A program made the translations under genes and the position numbers. A DNA stretch of 45,586 nt from Flavobacteriaceae bacterium UBA1903 (GTDB lineage Bacteria; Bacteroidota; Bacteroidia; Flavobacteriales; Flavobacteriaceae), in assembly GCA_002337605.1 (NCBI GenBank), contig DDGL01000004.1, forward strand, positions 1 to 45,586, in the 5' to 3' direction. The notes beneath the pieces were generated by a model. It saw only the letters and a program-made list of their open reading frames with translations. It was not told the DNA's origin and made no database searches. Below are positions 27,133 to 34,767 of this stretch, in pieces. Position 1 is the stretch's first letter. Every line of letters starts with the position of its first letter.

Positions 27133-27156
27133 TTTCAAGAGCCGATGGAGGGACTC
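27133..27156 (-). repeat. 24 bp copy of the tRNA-Thr(TGT) 3' end
   Basis: TTTCAAGAGCCGATGGAGGGACTC is identical to 27248-27271, which covers the T-arm 3' half, the acceptor 3' strand and 7 bases of flank of tRNA-Thr. After it the sequence changes to CCCTTCGACTGCGCTCAGG. It looks like an attachment-site scar or a partial tRNA duplication. Confidence 0.7.
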
Positions 27157-27254
27157 CCTTCGACTGCGCTCAGGATAAACTTCTCATCCCAATTAAACTT
27201 TGTTTTAAACTTAAAACCAAGCTAATTACCTGACACACTTTTCAATTTTTCAAG

Positions 27255-27328
27255 AGCCGATGGAGGGACTCGAACCCACGACCTGCTGATTACAAATCAG
27301 CTGCTCTAGCCAGCTGAGCTACATCGGC
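27255..27328 (-). tRNA. tRNA-Thr (TGT)
   Basis: 74 nt. The acceptor is GCCGATG/CATCGGC. The anticodon arm GCTGA-TTTGTAA-TCAGC gives anticodon TGT. It is the first gene of the tRNA-tuf transcript. Confidence 0.95.
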
Positions 27329-27360
27329 TTTTTGACTTTTTCACACCAAAATGTTGACAT

Positions 27361-27387
27361 AAAAAAGTCCGCTATTTCTAACGGACT
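27361..27387 (-). terminator. Terminator of the xerC-raiA operon
   Basis: AGTCCG (27366-27371) pairs with CGGACT (27382-27387) across a 10-base loop. On the minus strand the stem is followed directly by TTTTTT. It lies 50-76 bp past the raiA stop. Confidence 0.65.
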
Positions 27388-27388
27388 G

Positions 27389-27418
27389 CAAAGATATACG
27401 AATTATTATTTCCACAAA
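27389..27418 (-). promoter_or_regulatory. Promoter of the tRNA-tuf operon
   Basis: On the minus strand TTTG (27418-27415), an 18-base spacer and TATCTTTG (27396-27389) match the Bacteroidota -33/-7 consensus well. The predicted start falls inside the preceding terminator stem, so the new transcript would not carry the full hairpin. Confidence 0.6.
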
Positions 27419-27436
27419 ACTTTTTCTAAAATATTT

Positions 27437-27739
27437 TCAAGCAAAAGCACGTTGTTTTTGCTTCCGCTTTTTAAGTTGCCGTTCTAGCGACTGCACACAT
27501 TCGTCAAGCGCAGCCTCAAAAGTTTTAGATTCCTTCTTGCAAATCAGATTACTACCTGGAACACTTAGTAAAATTTCAGTACTCTTATTTTCTTTTTCAC
27601 TTGTTTTTTGAACTTTCAAAAAAACATCTGCTGCCACAATTTTGTCGTAAAATTGTTCTAATTTCTGTAATCGCTTTTCAATAAAAACCAACAGGTCTTT
27701 CTTAACTGCGAAATTTGGAGCTTGCACATTTACCTTCAT
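27437..27739 (-). CDS. raiA: Ribosome hibernation-promoting factor, HPF/YfiA family (short form)
   Basis: 100 residues: the single beta-alpha domain of short HPF/YfiA proteins. The N-terminal strand MKVNVQAPNFAVKKDLLVFIEKRLQKLEQFYDKI and the basic C-terminal tail (LKKRKQKQRA) are typical. Such proteins bind the 30S decoding region and stabilise idle ribosomes in stationary phase. The C-terminal dimerisation domain of long HPF is absent. It follows xerC by 22 bp and is likely cotranscribed with it. Confidence 0.9.
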   Translation of the reverse strand: MKVNVQAPNFAVKKDLLVFIEKRLQKLEQFYDKIVAADVFLKVQKTSEKENKSTEILLSVPGSNLICKKESKTFEAALDECVQSLERQLKKRKQKQRAFA

Positions 27740-27761
27740 ACATTAGATTTTAAGATTAATA

Positions 27762-28652
27762 CTATTTAGAATTTCTGGGGTGAGCATTCTGGTACACCTG
27801 TTTTAATTGCGCAATACTATTGTGCGTATACACCTGGGTAGAAGCCAGACTTGAGTGCCCGAGCAGTTCCTTTACTGCATTTAAATCTGCGCCTTCGTTT
27901 AAAAGGTGGGTTGCAAAAGAATGTCTTAGAATATGTGGACTTCTCTTCACCTTCACAGAAGCTTTACTAAAATAATTATTTATAATTCTATACACAAGTG
28001 TTTCGTATATTTTATCTCCTTTAGGGGTTAGCAGTAAAAAATCCTTGTCATTTATAGACTCCAATTTGTTTCTTTCAGATATAAACTGCTCCAGAGACTT
28101 AGCGACTGGAGACAGCAACGGGATAATTCGTTCTTTGTTTCTTTTACCCAGAACCTTTATTGTTTTCTGAGCACTAGAAATATTATTCACCTTAAGCCCT
28201 ATAAGTTCTGCTCTCCGCATTCCTGTAGAGTAAAACAGCTCTACTATTAGCTTGTTTCGTATTCCCTCATACCCCTCCTCAGCCTGAAGTAGCTCCAAAA
28301 CATCTTGTATTTCTTTTTCTGAAAATGGAACTTGTAGTTTTTTTGAAGTTTTTAACGCCTTGTGCTGTGCCAGAGGAGTGACCTCAATTTGCTTCGTTTT
28401 CAGCAGAAATTTATAATACGTTTTTAAAGAAGATATTTTACGATTGATACTTCTATTGGCAATTCCCTGATCCACCAAAGAAACAATCCAACTTCTAACA
28501 ATAGCGTAGTTTACATCAATAATATCTTTATAGTCATACCCCTCTTTTGCAAACTGAAGAAAATCGCTTAAATCCTTTTGATACGCCACCACGGTATGCT
28601 GAGAATATTTTTTCTCAAGGGACAAGTAGTCGATAAACTTCTGAAAGGGCAT
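27762..28652 (-). CDS. xerC: Tyrosine recombinase XerC-like
   Basis: 296 residues, normal for XerC/D. There is an N-terminal SAM-like core-binding domain (FIDYLSLEKKYSQHTVVAYQKDL) and a catalytic domain with R146 (STGMRRAEL), K170, H240 and R243 (HILRHSFATHLL), H266 (LGHSSLASTQ) and nucleophile Y275 (VYTH). All the active-site residues are in place. Its fixed position beside raiA, rpsU and tuf points to the housekeeping chromosome-dimer resolvase rather than a mobile-element integrase. This would pair with XerD acting at dif; no dif site was recognised in this window. Confidence 0.9.
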   Translation of the reverse strand: MPFQKFIDYLSLEKKYSQHTVVAYQKDLSDFLQFAKEGYDYKDIIDVNYAIVRSWIVSLVDQGIANRSINRKISSLKTYYKFLLKTKQIEVTPLAQHKALKTSKKLQVPFSEKEIQDVLELLQAEEGYEGIRNKLIVELFYSTGMRRAELIGLKVNNISSAQKTIKVLGKRNKERIIPLLSPVAKSLEQFISERNKLESINDKDFLLLTPKGDKIYETLVYRIINNYFSKASVKVKRSPHILRHSFATHLLNEGADLNAVKELLGHSSLASTQVYTHNSIAQLKQVYQNAHPRNSK

Positions 28653-28939
28653 ATGAGGAGGTACAGTTTACGAGGTACGGTTCACGAATTGGAGATTAGT
28701 CATTAAAGATACATAATATTTTGGATGCTGTGGATACTGCAGATACTGCGGATACCGTGTATAAATTTATGAGTTTTATTAAAAAAAATCAGCTTAACAA
28801 TAGCGAGAAAACAAAAACGACAATAGCATCAAAAATATCGAGAGCAAAGCAAACAAACAACACTAGAAGTCATAGCACAAAAAAATCCGTTGAACGAAAT
28901 GCTCAACGGATTTTATAGTATTTCAATACAAAGAAATCT
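28653..28939. repeat. Spacer between rpsU and xerC with a 9 bp triplicate
   Basis: 28729-28755 reads TGTGGATAC, TGCAGATAC, TGCGGATAC, three imperfect 9 bp units. The rest is low-complexity and A-rich, apart from the rpsU terminator. No gene is visible. Confidence 0.5.
28882..28914 (-). terminator. rpsU terminator
   Basis: A perfect 12 bp stem, AAAATCCGTTGA (28882-28893) with TCAACGGATTTT (28903-28914), and a 9-base loop. On the minus strand a run of T follows. It lies 26 bp past the rpsU stop. Confidence 0.8.
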
Positions 28940-29134
28940 CTAGATTTCTTCTGCATCTCTAAGTCCTTGAATGTACTGTGCTTTCTGGATTTCTTTTCTT
29001 CTCACAACCGATGGCTTTGAGAATGCCTGACGTGCACGTAGCTGGCGCATAGTTCCTGTACGATCAAACTTACGCTTGAAACGCTTCAGCGCTCTGTCTA
29101 TATTTTCTCCGTCTTTAACTGGTATAATTAACAT
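28940..29134 (-). CDS. rpsU: 30S ribosomal protein bS21
   Basis: 64 residues, matching bS21 (MLIIPVKDGENIDRALKRFKRKFDRTG, then RRKEIQKAQYIQGLRDAEE). The protein sits near the anti-Shine-Dalgarno end of 16S rRNA. In Bacteroidota ribosomes it helps hold that end sequestered, which explains the general lack of Shine-Dalgarno use. Unusually for this window, the gene has a strong Shine-Dalgarno sequence at 29145-29151. It is a single-gene unit with its own promoter and terminator. Confidence 0.97.
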   Translation of the reverse strand: MLIIPVKDGENIDRALKRFKRKFDRTGTMRQLRARQAFSKPSVVRRKEIQKAQYIQGLRDAEEI

Positions 29135-29144
29135 AGTGTCATAA

Positions 29145-29151
29145 CCTCCTC
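29145..29151 (-). promoter_or_regulatory. Strong Shine-Dalgarno site of rpsU
   Basis: Minus strand GAGGAGG, followed by T, is complementary to the 16S 3' end and lies 10 nt before the ATG at 29134. Other genes in the window show only A-rich leaders. This fits bS21 controlling its own translation by exposing or hiding the anti-Shine-Dalgarno. Confidence 0.8.
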
Positions 29152-29163
29152 TCTTTTGGACTG

Positions 29164-29171
29164 CAAAGATA
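29164..29171 (-). promoter_or_regulatory. Candidate -7 element for rpsU
   Basis: Minus strand TATCTTTG matches TAnnTTTG and lies 29 bp before the ATG, leaving just enough leader for the Shine-Dalgarno site. Confidence 0.5.
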
Positions 29172-29271
29172 ATTTTAATTTTTGATTTACGATATACGAA
29201 TTACGATTTTTTAATCTTAAAATTCGTACATTTAAAATCCGTACCTTGTCGCTCGTACTTCGAACTTCAGA

Positions 29272-30702
29272 TCATTGTTTAAACAAAGAAGCTCTCGAGC
29301 TCAAATCCATAATAAGTTTTTCTTCTTCTTTACTTTCCAGGAGGACGTTGTAGTTTTTCCAGAAGTCTTTGTTATATACACGTGGCGAGAAAATATCTTC
29401 ATCCCACGAGAGTGAATTTAATTCTTGTTTAACTTCAGTGGGATCCTGGATAATTTCAGTAAAAAGGATTTCTTGAGTTGTATAGTAGAACTGTTCCTCT
29501 TGCTCCTCTTTCAGTTTATCTGTTTCCTTGTACAATCTATCTGAAGAGCGATCCCCCACATTTACCAGCTTGGGTGTTTCATAATAGATATAGCTTGGGT
29601 ACATCTTGTCTTCGTATTCTTTATAAGTGAGCACCAGTTTGTGATTGAGCGTTGTCCCAAAAAGACTCTTGCTACGCTTCTTTTGCACATCTGAAGCTGC
29701 GATTAACTCATATTCCACCTTTTTTATGGCGTAGTTGTCCCAGTAAATATAGATCCATCCCTTGGGTGCAAATCCTTCGTTATAGATTCCCGGGGTGTTT
29801 AAACCCGCAAAATCTTCTCCTTTATCGATTTCAATTTTATAGATCTTTCTACCATCGTCCACCAACACGGTATCTAATCTAAATTGATGTTTATCCAATA
29901 CGTTTTTACCAAAAAGCGCTCCTACGTTGTTAGAATTACGAACTAAATTTAATCTGCTTTTAAACAAATTATCAAGCCCGTTAATTCGTTCATCGTTCCA
30001 CTTAATTGCATTGATCAACGATGCTGTTTGTATGGTATCGCGACGCATCTGGCGCGATTTTAAATTCATGCGTCTTGTGTTCTTTAAATAGGTGTAGTAC
30101 GAGAATAGACTATCTACATCTCTTAGGTCATAGCTTTTCCGGTTTTCGTCCACATTAATTTTCAGAAATTCTTCAGCTCCGGCTGCATAGCTGGAATCGT
30201 ATAGTGTAATAGCACTTTCAATAAGCCACTTGTATTCTTTTTTATTTCGTTCTTTATGGCGTAGAAACCCTTTTTGCAAATAGGCTTGCTGGGGAAGATT
30301 CTTCTCTAGTTTTTCGAGGGCTCTAACAACAATTTCGTTACCCGTCTTAGGTCTTGTTGAACCCACAATTAAGACTTCATCCAAGGAAGCTACATCTTCT
30401 TCAAGGTAAATACTGAAGGTTTCATCAAAATCGTCTATAGGAGTTCTGAAACTTTTATATCCAATAGAAGAAACCACCAAGGTATCACTAACATGCTCGT
30501 CTGGAACAGAAAGCAAAAACTTACCATCTGTATTAGTTACCGTACCAATAGTGGTATTTTCAATATACACACTGGCACTTTCAATAGGCATTTGCGTGGT
30601 AAAATCTATAACGGTATTGGAGATGTCTTTTTGTGCATTCGCATTAGCAAAGCAACACAAAACACTTACTACAATAAATAATCTAATGGATTGAAATTTC
30701 AT
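29272..30702 (-). CDS. Exported carboxypeptidase-like regulatory domain protein
   Basis: 476 residues with a signal peptide (residues 1-23, LFIVVSVLCCFANANA). Residues ~25-110 are a CarboxypepD_reg-like beta-sandwich (SNTVIDFTTQMPIESASVYIENTTIGTVTNTDGKFLLSVP, then LVVSSIGYKSF). This domain is found at the N-terminus of many Bacteroidota outer-membrane and periplasmic proteins. The remaining ~360 residues are mixed alpha/beta with no enzyme motif I recognise. There is no TonB plug or barrel, so it is not a SusC-type transporter. It is probably a periplasmic or outer-membrane-associated protein of unknown role. It stands alone between rpsU and the acyl-CoA dehydrogenase gene. Confidence 0.8.
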   Translation of the reverse strand: MKFQSIRLFIVVSVLCCFANANAQKDISNTVIDFTTQMPIESASVYIENTTIGTVTNTDGKFLLSVPDEHVSDTLVVSSIGYKSFRTPIDDFDETFSIYLEEDVASLDEVLIVGSTRPKTGNEIVVRALEKLEKNLPQQAYLQKGFLRHKERNKKEYKWLIESAITLYDSSYAAGAEEFLKINVDENRKSYDLRDVDSLFSYYTYLKNTRRMNLKSRQMRRDTIQTASLINAIKWNDERINGLDNLFKSRLNLVRNSNNVGALFGKNVLDKHQFRLDTVLVDDGRKIYKIEIDKGEDFAGLNTPGIYNEGFAPKGWIYIYWDNYAIKKVEYELIAASDVQKKRSKSLFGTTLNHKLVLTYKEYEDKMYPSYIYYETPKLVNVGDRSSDRLYKETDKLKEEQEEQFYYTTQEILFTEIIQDPTEVKQELNSLSWDEDIFSPRVYNKDFWKNYNVLLESKEEEKLIMDLSSRASLFKQ

Positions 30703-30761
30703 AAAACTAGTACTTAAATCTGAATGTTTCTTTCACAAATCACGCCAAAGACAAGCTGCTT

Positions 30762-31925
30762 TTAAGTAGCCGGCTTGTAGTTTTTACCGTCCATCACCAT
30801 TTTAGCAATTATTTCGCGCAATATCTCCGAAGTTCCGCCACCAATAGGCCCAAGCCTACTGTCACGTAAATTTCTTGCCAGTGGGTATTCTTCCATATAA
30901 CCGTACCCCCCCAACATTTGCAGGCAATCGTACGCTACCTCATCGGCAACTTTGGTAGAGATTAATTTGGACATTGTAGCCTCTTTTACTACATATTCGC
31001 CTTGGTCCAGACGTTGTGTAGTCACATAATTAAATGTTTTACACATCTCAATTTCCGAAGCCATTTGTGCTACTTTGTGACGTAATGCCTGAAACTTCGA
31101 AATAGACTTTCCAAAAGCTACACGTTCTTTCATATAAGCAATGGTGTACTCCAGCGCCCATTCACTACGTGCATGAGAGTTAATTCCCATTATTAGACGC
31201 TCCAAAGCAAAATGTTGCATAATGTATGGGAAGCCTTTGTTTTCTTCCCCCATTAAATTTTCAGCAGGGATTTCTACATTGTCGAAAGCTATTTCACCTG
31301 TATCACTGGCTCTCCAGCCTAATTTATCCAGTTTGGTTGCCGAAATACCCGGAGTATCACGGTCTACCACAAAAATACTGATCCCTTTATTTCCCATCTC
31401 CGGAGAAGTTTTAGCTGCTACAATTAAATAGTCACTGTACACCCCGTTGGTAATAAATGTTTTAGAACCATTGATGATGTATTTATCCGCTTTTTTTACG
31501 GCTGTGCTTCTCATTCCTGAAACATCACTACCACCAAAAGGCTCTGTAATACACAAACAGCCAATTTTTTCTCCTGTGATACTTGGAGCCAGGTATTTTT
31601 CTTTTTGTTCGTGATTTCCTTCTTTGTTTAAATGTGTCATTGCCAAATAGGCGTGTGCCCACATTGCAGCTGCAAATCCGCCAGAATTAATTTTCTGTAA
31701 TTCTTCCAAAAAGATCACGGTATAAAAAAGATCGAGATCCATACCGCCGTACTGTTCCGGGTAATTGATCCCAAAATAGCCCATTTCTCCAAATTTCTCC
31801 CATACAAAACGTTCTATATGACCCGTTTCCTCCCATTTTTCAATATGTGGGACTACTTCCTTCTGAAGGAAATCCTGGAAACTTTTTCTGAAAAAATCGT
31901 GCTCTTCGGTAAAATATGTACTCAT
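30762..31925 (-). CDS. Acyl-CoA dehydrogenase
   Basis: 387 residues of the FAD-dependent acyl-CoA dehydrogenase family, which catalyses the first oxidation in fatty-acid or branched-chain amino-acid breakdown. Visible are the FAD-binding CITEPFGGSDVSGMRSTA, NGSKTFITNG, the C-terminal LQMLGGYGYMEEYPLARNLRD with the likely catalytic glutamate (E345/E346), and the final GPIGGGTSEILREIIAK. The exact substrate cannot be read from the sequence; the long-chain/glutaryl type or an isovaleryl-like enzyme are possible. An imperfect inverted repeat around the stop codon (30751-30779) may help end the transcript. Confidence 0.93.
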   Translation of the reverse strand: MSTYFTEEHDFFRKSFQDFLQKEVVPHIEKWEETGHIERFVWEKFGEMGYFGINYPEQYGGMDLDLFYTVIFLEELQKINSGGFAAAMWAHAYLAMTHLNKEGNHEQKEKYLAPSITGEKIGCLCITEPFGGSDVSGMRSTAVKKADKYIINGSKTFITNGVYSDYLIVAAKTSPEMGNKGISIFVVDRDTPGISATKLDKLGWRASDTGEIAFDNVEIPAENLMGEENKGFPYIMQHFALERLIMGINSHARSEWALEYTIAYMKERVAFGKSISKFQALRHKVAQMASEIEMCKTFNYVTTQRLDQGEYVVKEATMSKLISTKVADEVAYDCLQMLGGYGYMEEYPLARNLRDSRLGPIGGGTSEILREIIAKMVMDGKNYKPAT

Positions 31926-31973
31926 TGTTTTTTGTTTAGGTTTTGGGGGTTTGATTCAGCAATAAAATGCATC

Positions 31974-32021
31974 TCGATTGCCAGCCCGAAAGAATTTTTT
32001 CAATCTGGCGAACACTCAACC
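31974..32021. repeat. Dispersed intergenic repeat, copy 2
   Basis: The segment starts TCGATTGCCAGCCCGAA and ends TCTGGCGAACACTCAACC. It matches 13581-13623, with a longer T-rich middle. It lies between the acyl-CoA dehydrogenase start and the stop of the next upstream gene. Confidence 0.6.
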
Positions 32022-32039
32022 TTACATTGTTAATATTCA

Positions 32040-32927
32040 TTATTCAACAGACAAATATAACTGAAATCGCTCTATTTTCTTAGCTGTGATGCCTTCAATT
32101 TTTTCTAGCTCCGCTAACGATTGTATTCCCTCCCGTACTTTAACGAACTCCCATATCTTTTTTCCTAGGTCGAAATTAATACCCGGAATAGTTGAAAGAT
32201 CTGATGCTGAAGCACTATTAATATTTATTTTATAGATCATTTTCGGGCTTTTTACTGTAAACAAATTTTTGGTTCGCTCCACTACTTGCGGTGACAATCC
32301 ATATACTTCGTACAACTGCACATCGTCCGAAAAACCTCCTAAGGTATTTCGGTACTTGATGATACGTTCACTTAACGCCTCCCCTATTCCTGAGACTTGT
32401 TGTAACTCCAGGGCCGTGGCTTTGTTCAAATCAATTTTTTGTTGAAAAGGTTTCTCTTTATTAAAATCTACAAAATTTGATTTGTTGAATTTTGGCTTCG
32501 GATGTGTAACCCAGTCTGGAAATTTAAAGTAAGGCGATATGCTATCCAGCCAGACATCTGAAACTCCTGTTACCCGTTTAAAATCTGAAATACTATTGAT
32601 CCATTTGTTTTCTTTCCGAAACTGCTGCAATTTATCAAAAGCTTCGGTTGGCATCCCTAGTGTATAAGCCTTGTAATCTGTTATAAAATTTGGATTAAAA
32701 GGATAGATTTTCGGTTTTCGGGCTTCCAGTTCAGCAAGACGGAGAGAGTCTAGTTGCTTCTGCTTTAATACTACTTCAGGCGAAGTGGTGTCTAAGGATT
32801 TTTCTGAAGAGAAATCTACAAATAAGTAACAACTCAATACTACTACAATCAATACAATAAAAAGTAAAATCCCACCTTGTTCACTTTTGGCAAACAGCAG
32901 GTGGGATCTAAAACTATTTTTAAACAT
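32040..32927 (-). CDS. Helix-hairpin-helix (ComEA-like) membrane-anchored protein
   Basis: 295 residues. One N-terminal transmembrane helix (ILLFIVLIVVVLSCYLFVDF, ~20-39) is followed by repeated helix-hairpin-helix units: a degenerate one near residues 95-135, KIDLNKATALELQQVSGIGEALSERIIKYR (about residues 164-193), and KININSASASDLSTIPGINFDLGKKIWEFV (about residues 233-262), then LEKIEGITAKKIE. Such domains bind DNA without sequence specificity; ComEA is the DNA-uptake receptor. The anchored topology would put the DNA-binding part in the periplasm, but a competence role here is only inference. The leader contains AAAAGGAG, 4 nt before the ATG. Confidence 0.85.
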   Translation of the reverse strand: MFKNSFRSHLLFAKSEQGGILLFIVLIVVVLSCYLFVDFSSEKSLDTTSPEVVLKQKQLDSLRLAELEARKPKIYPFNPNFITDYKAYTLGMPTEAFDKLQQFRKENKWINSISDFKRVTGVSDVWLDSISPYFKFPDWVTHPKPKFNKSNFVDFNKEKPFQQKIDLNKATALELQQVSGIGEALSERIIKYRNTLGGFSDDVQLYEVYGLSPQVVERTKNLFTVKSPKMIYKININSASASDLSTIPGINFDLGKKIWEFVKVREGIQSLAELEKIEGITAKKIERFQLYLSVE

Positions 32928-32931
32928 AACG

Positions 32932-32957
32932 CTCCTTTTAAATTTATAAAAGGGGAG
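32932..32957 (-). promoter_or_regulatory. Hairpin overlapping the ribosome binding site of the helix-hairpin-helix gene
   Basis: In the RNA, CTCCCCTTTT can pair with AAAAGGAG just before the ATG at 32927, with a 2-base bulge and a short AT loop. This would hide a Shine-Dalgarno-like sequence. It could equally act as a weak terminator. Confidence 0.35.
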
Positions 32958-32978
32958 TTCGTTTCATAGGTTTTGTGG

Positions 32979-34670
32979 TTAATCAGTAACCGCTTTTCGT
33001 TTCATCTTTATGGCATCCATATACTTTTTGAGCTCCCCTTTCACTTTAGGGGCAAGTAATACAATACCAATCATATTAGGTACCATCATCCCGAAGATCA
33101 TAGCATCAGAGAAACCAATTACCGAGCTAAGACTTGCTGAAGCTCCTACGATCACGAAAAGACAGAAGATTATTTTATAGGTATATTCTGTTCTTTTTGT
33201 TCTTCCAAATAAGTATGCCCAGGATTGGTATCCGTAGTAAGACCAAGAGATCTGTGTACTAAAAGCAAACAATACAACTGCTACTGTCAATACATAAGGG
33301 AACCAGCTAATAACAGATTCAAAAGCACCCGACGTCAATAAAATTGCATCGGCATCGTTTAGACCAGCATTTCCAGGATCTACATTTCCAGTGATTATTA
33401 AAACCAGAGCTGTCATTGTACAAACCACTACGGTATCAATAAAAGGTTCCAGTAGCGCCACTAATCCTTCAGAGGCTGGATATTTTGTTCGTACCGCTGC
33501 GTGTGCGATGGAGGCAGAACCTACACCCGCTTCATTAGAAAATGCGGCACGCCTGAATCCTTGGATTAAAACACCGACGGCACCACCCACAATACCTATT
33601 GGAGCGAATGCTCCGTCTATAATTTCACCAAAAGCAGCACCAATCATATCGTACTTTGCAATTAATACAAACAAGGAAGCCGCTACATAAATCACTACCA
33701 TAAAAGGAACGATCTTATCTGTAACCTTTGCAATTGATTTAATACCACCAATAATAACGATACCTACCAATACAGCCATGATAATTCCGAATACCCATCT
33801 ATACCCGTACAAGAAGGATTCTGTACCTCCAGTCATATTTTCAAACAGTTGTACCGCCTGGTTTACCTGGAACATATTTCCACCCCCGAAAGATCCTCCA
33901 ATACACATTACTGCAAAGGCACCTGCCAGGATTTTACCTAGTGGTTTATTTTTAAGTCCTTTGGTGAGGTAATACATAGGACCTCCAAAAATAGTTCCGT
34001 CTGGTCCAACATCTCTGTATTTTACCCCTAAGGTACATTCAACAAATTTTGACGCCATTCCCAGAAGTCCTGCAACAATCATCCAAAAGGTTGCACCTGC
34101 ACCTCCAATAGATACAGCAATAGCTACCCCTGCAATATTACCTAATCCAACAGTTGCCGATAGTGCGGCAGTTAGTGCCTGAAAGTGGCTTACTTCACCA
34201 TCGCTACTCTCGTCTCGAATGGTATCTGCAATATCTCCATCTATTACTATTTCATCTTTATTTTCTGTAAGGTGTTTGTCAAGATCGTCAACTTTATTCA
34301 TATCAACTCCGGCAGCGATCCCCTCTTCTCCATAGAGTGTGCTGGCACCATACTTTTCAATATCTTCATACTTTCCACGAACTACTTTTATAGCTGTCCA
34401 AATTCCTGTGAAGTTGATTCCCTTAAAATAAATAGTAAAAAATCCCGCACCTAATATAAGGGGGAACAATACCCAATAAATTCTTATATCATCTGTGAAG
34501 GGGATCTGATAAAAGATAAAATCTACGAACCACCCCGTAGCATTACCAAAAACCTGATCAATTTTTTGATCCAAGCCAACTGCTTCAGGAGCTATTGTAT
34601 CTTGTGCATCTTGTGCAATGTTTAAAAATGGTACCATTAGGGCTAATAGTGAAAGAAGAAATTTCTTCAT
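32979..34670 (-). CDS. Alanine/sodium symporter family (AGCS) amino-acid transporter
   Basis: 563 residues with roughly eleven hydrophobic helices. The AGCS signatures are ALSATVGLGNIAGVA (~169-183), GPMYYLTKGL, FGGGNMFQVNQ, RAAFSNEAGVGSASIAHAA and SWSYYG. The family imports alanine or glycine with Na+ or H+ in the inner membrane. The protein starts with a signal-like segment (KKFLLSLLALMVPFLNIAQ). An acidic hydrophilic stretch of about 55 residues (~101-156, DIEKYGAS...DTIRDESS) lies between helices where shorter homologues have a tight loop, making it about 80 residues longer than the usual ~480. Substrate preference is not readable. Confidence 0.92.
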   Translation of the reverse strand: MKKFLLSLLALMVPFLNIAQDAQDTIAPEAVGLDQKIDQVFGNATGWFVDFIFYQIPFTDDIRIYWVLFPLILGAGFFTIYFKGINFTGIWTAIKVVRGKYEDIEKYGASTLYGEEGIAAGVDMNKVDDLDKHLTENKDEIVIDGDIADTIRDESSDGEVSHFQALTAALSATVGLGNIAGVAIAVSIGGAGATFWMIVAGLLGMASKFVECTLGVKYRDVGPDGTIFGGPMYYLTKGLKNKPLGKILAGAFAVMCIGGSFGGGNMFQVNQAVQLFENMTGGTESFLYGYRWVFGIIMAVLVGIVIIGGIKSIAKVTDKIVPFMVVIYVAASLFVLIAKYDMIGAAFGEIIDGAFAPIGIVGGAVGVLIQGFRRAAFSNEAGVGSASIAHAAVRTKYPASEGLVALLEPFIDTVVVCTMTALVLIITGNVDPGNAGLNDADAILLTSGAFESVISWFPYVLTVAVVLFAFSTQISWSYYGYQSWAYLFGRTKRTEYTYKIIFCLFVIVGASASLSSVIGFSDAMIFGMMVPNMIGIVLLAPKVKGELKKYMDAIKMKRKAVTD

Positions 34671-34767
34671 AATGTGGGTTTTGATTGATTTTAAAATTTA
34701 AGAACGAGCAAGATGCTAAAAAAAATGGCAGATTTCAAATTTTAGCCGTTAAAAAGTTAACATTCCC

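Noticed and set aside
27762..28652. XerC-like recombinase as a mobile-element integrase linked to the tRNA-Thr scar
   Set aside because: Its full XerC length, intact active site and fixed place among rpsU, raiA, tRNA and tuf genes indicate the housekeeping resolvase; no other mobile genes are near.
28721..28918. Small plus-strand frame (65 codons) between xerC and rpsU
   Set aside because: It is low complexity (9 bp repeats, A-rich) and includes the rpsU terminator; it looks non-coding.
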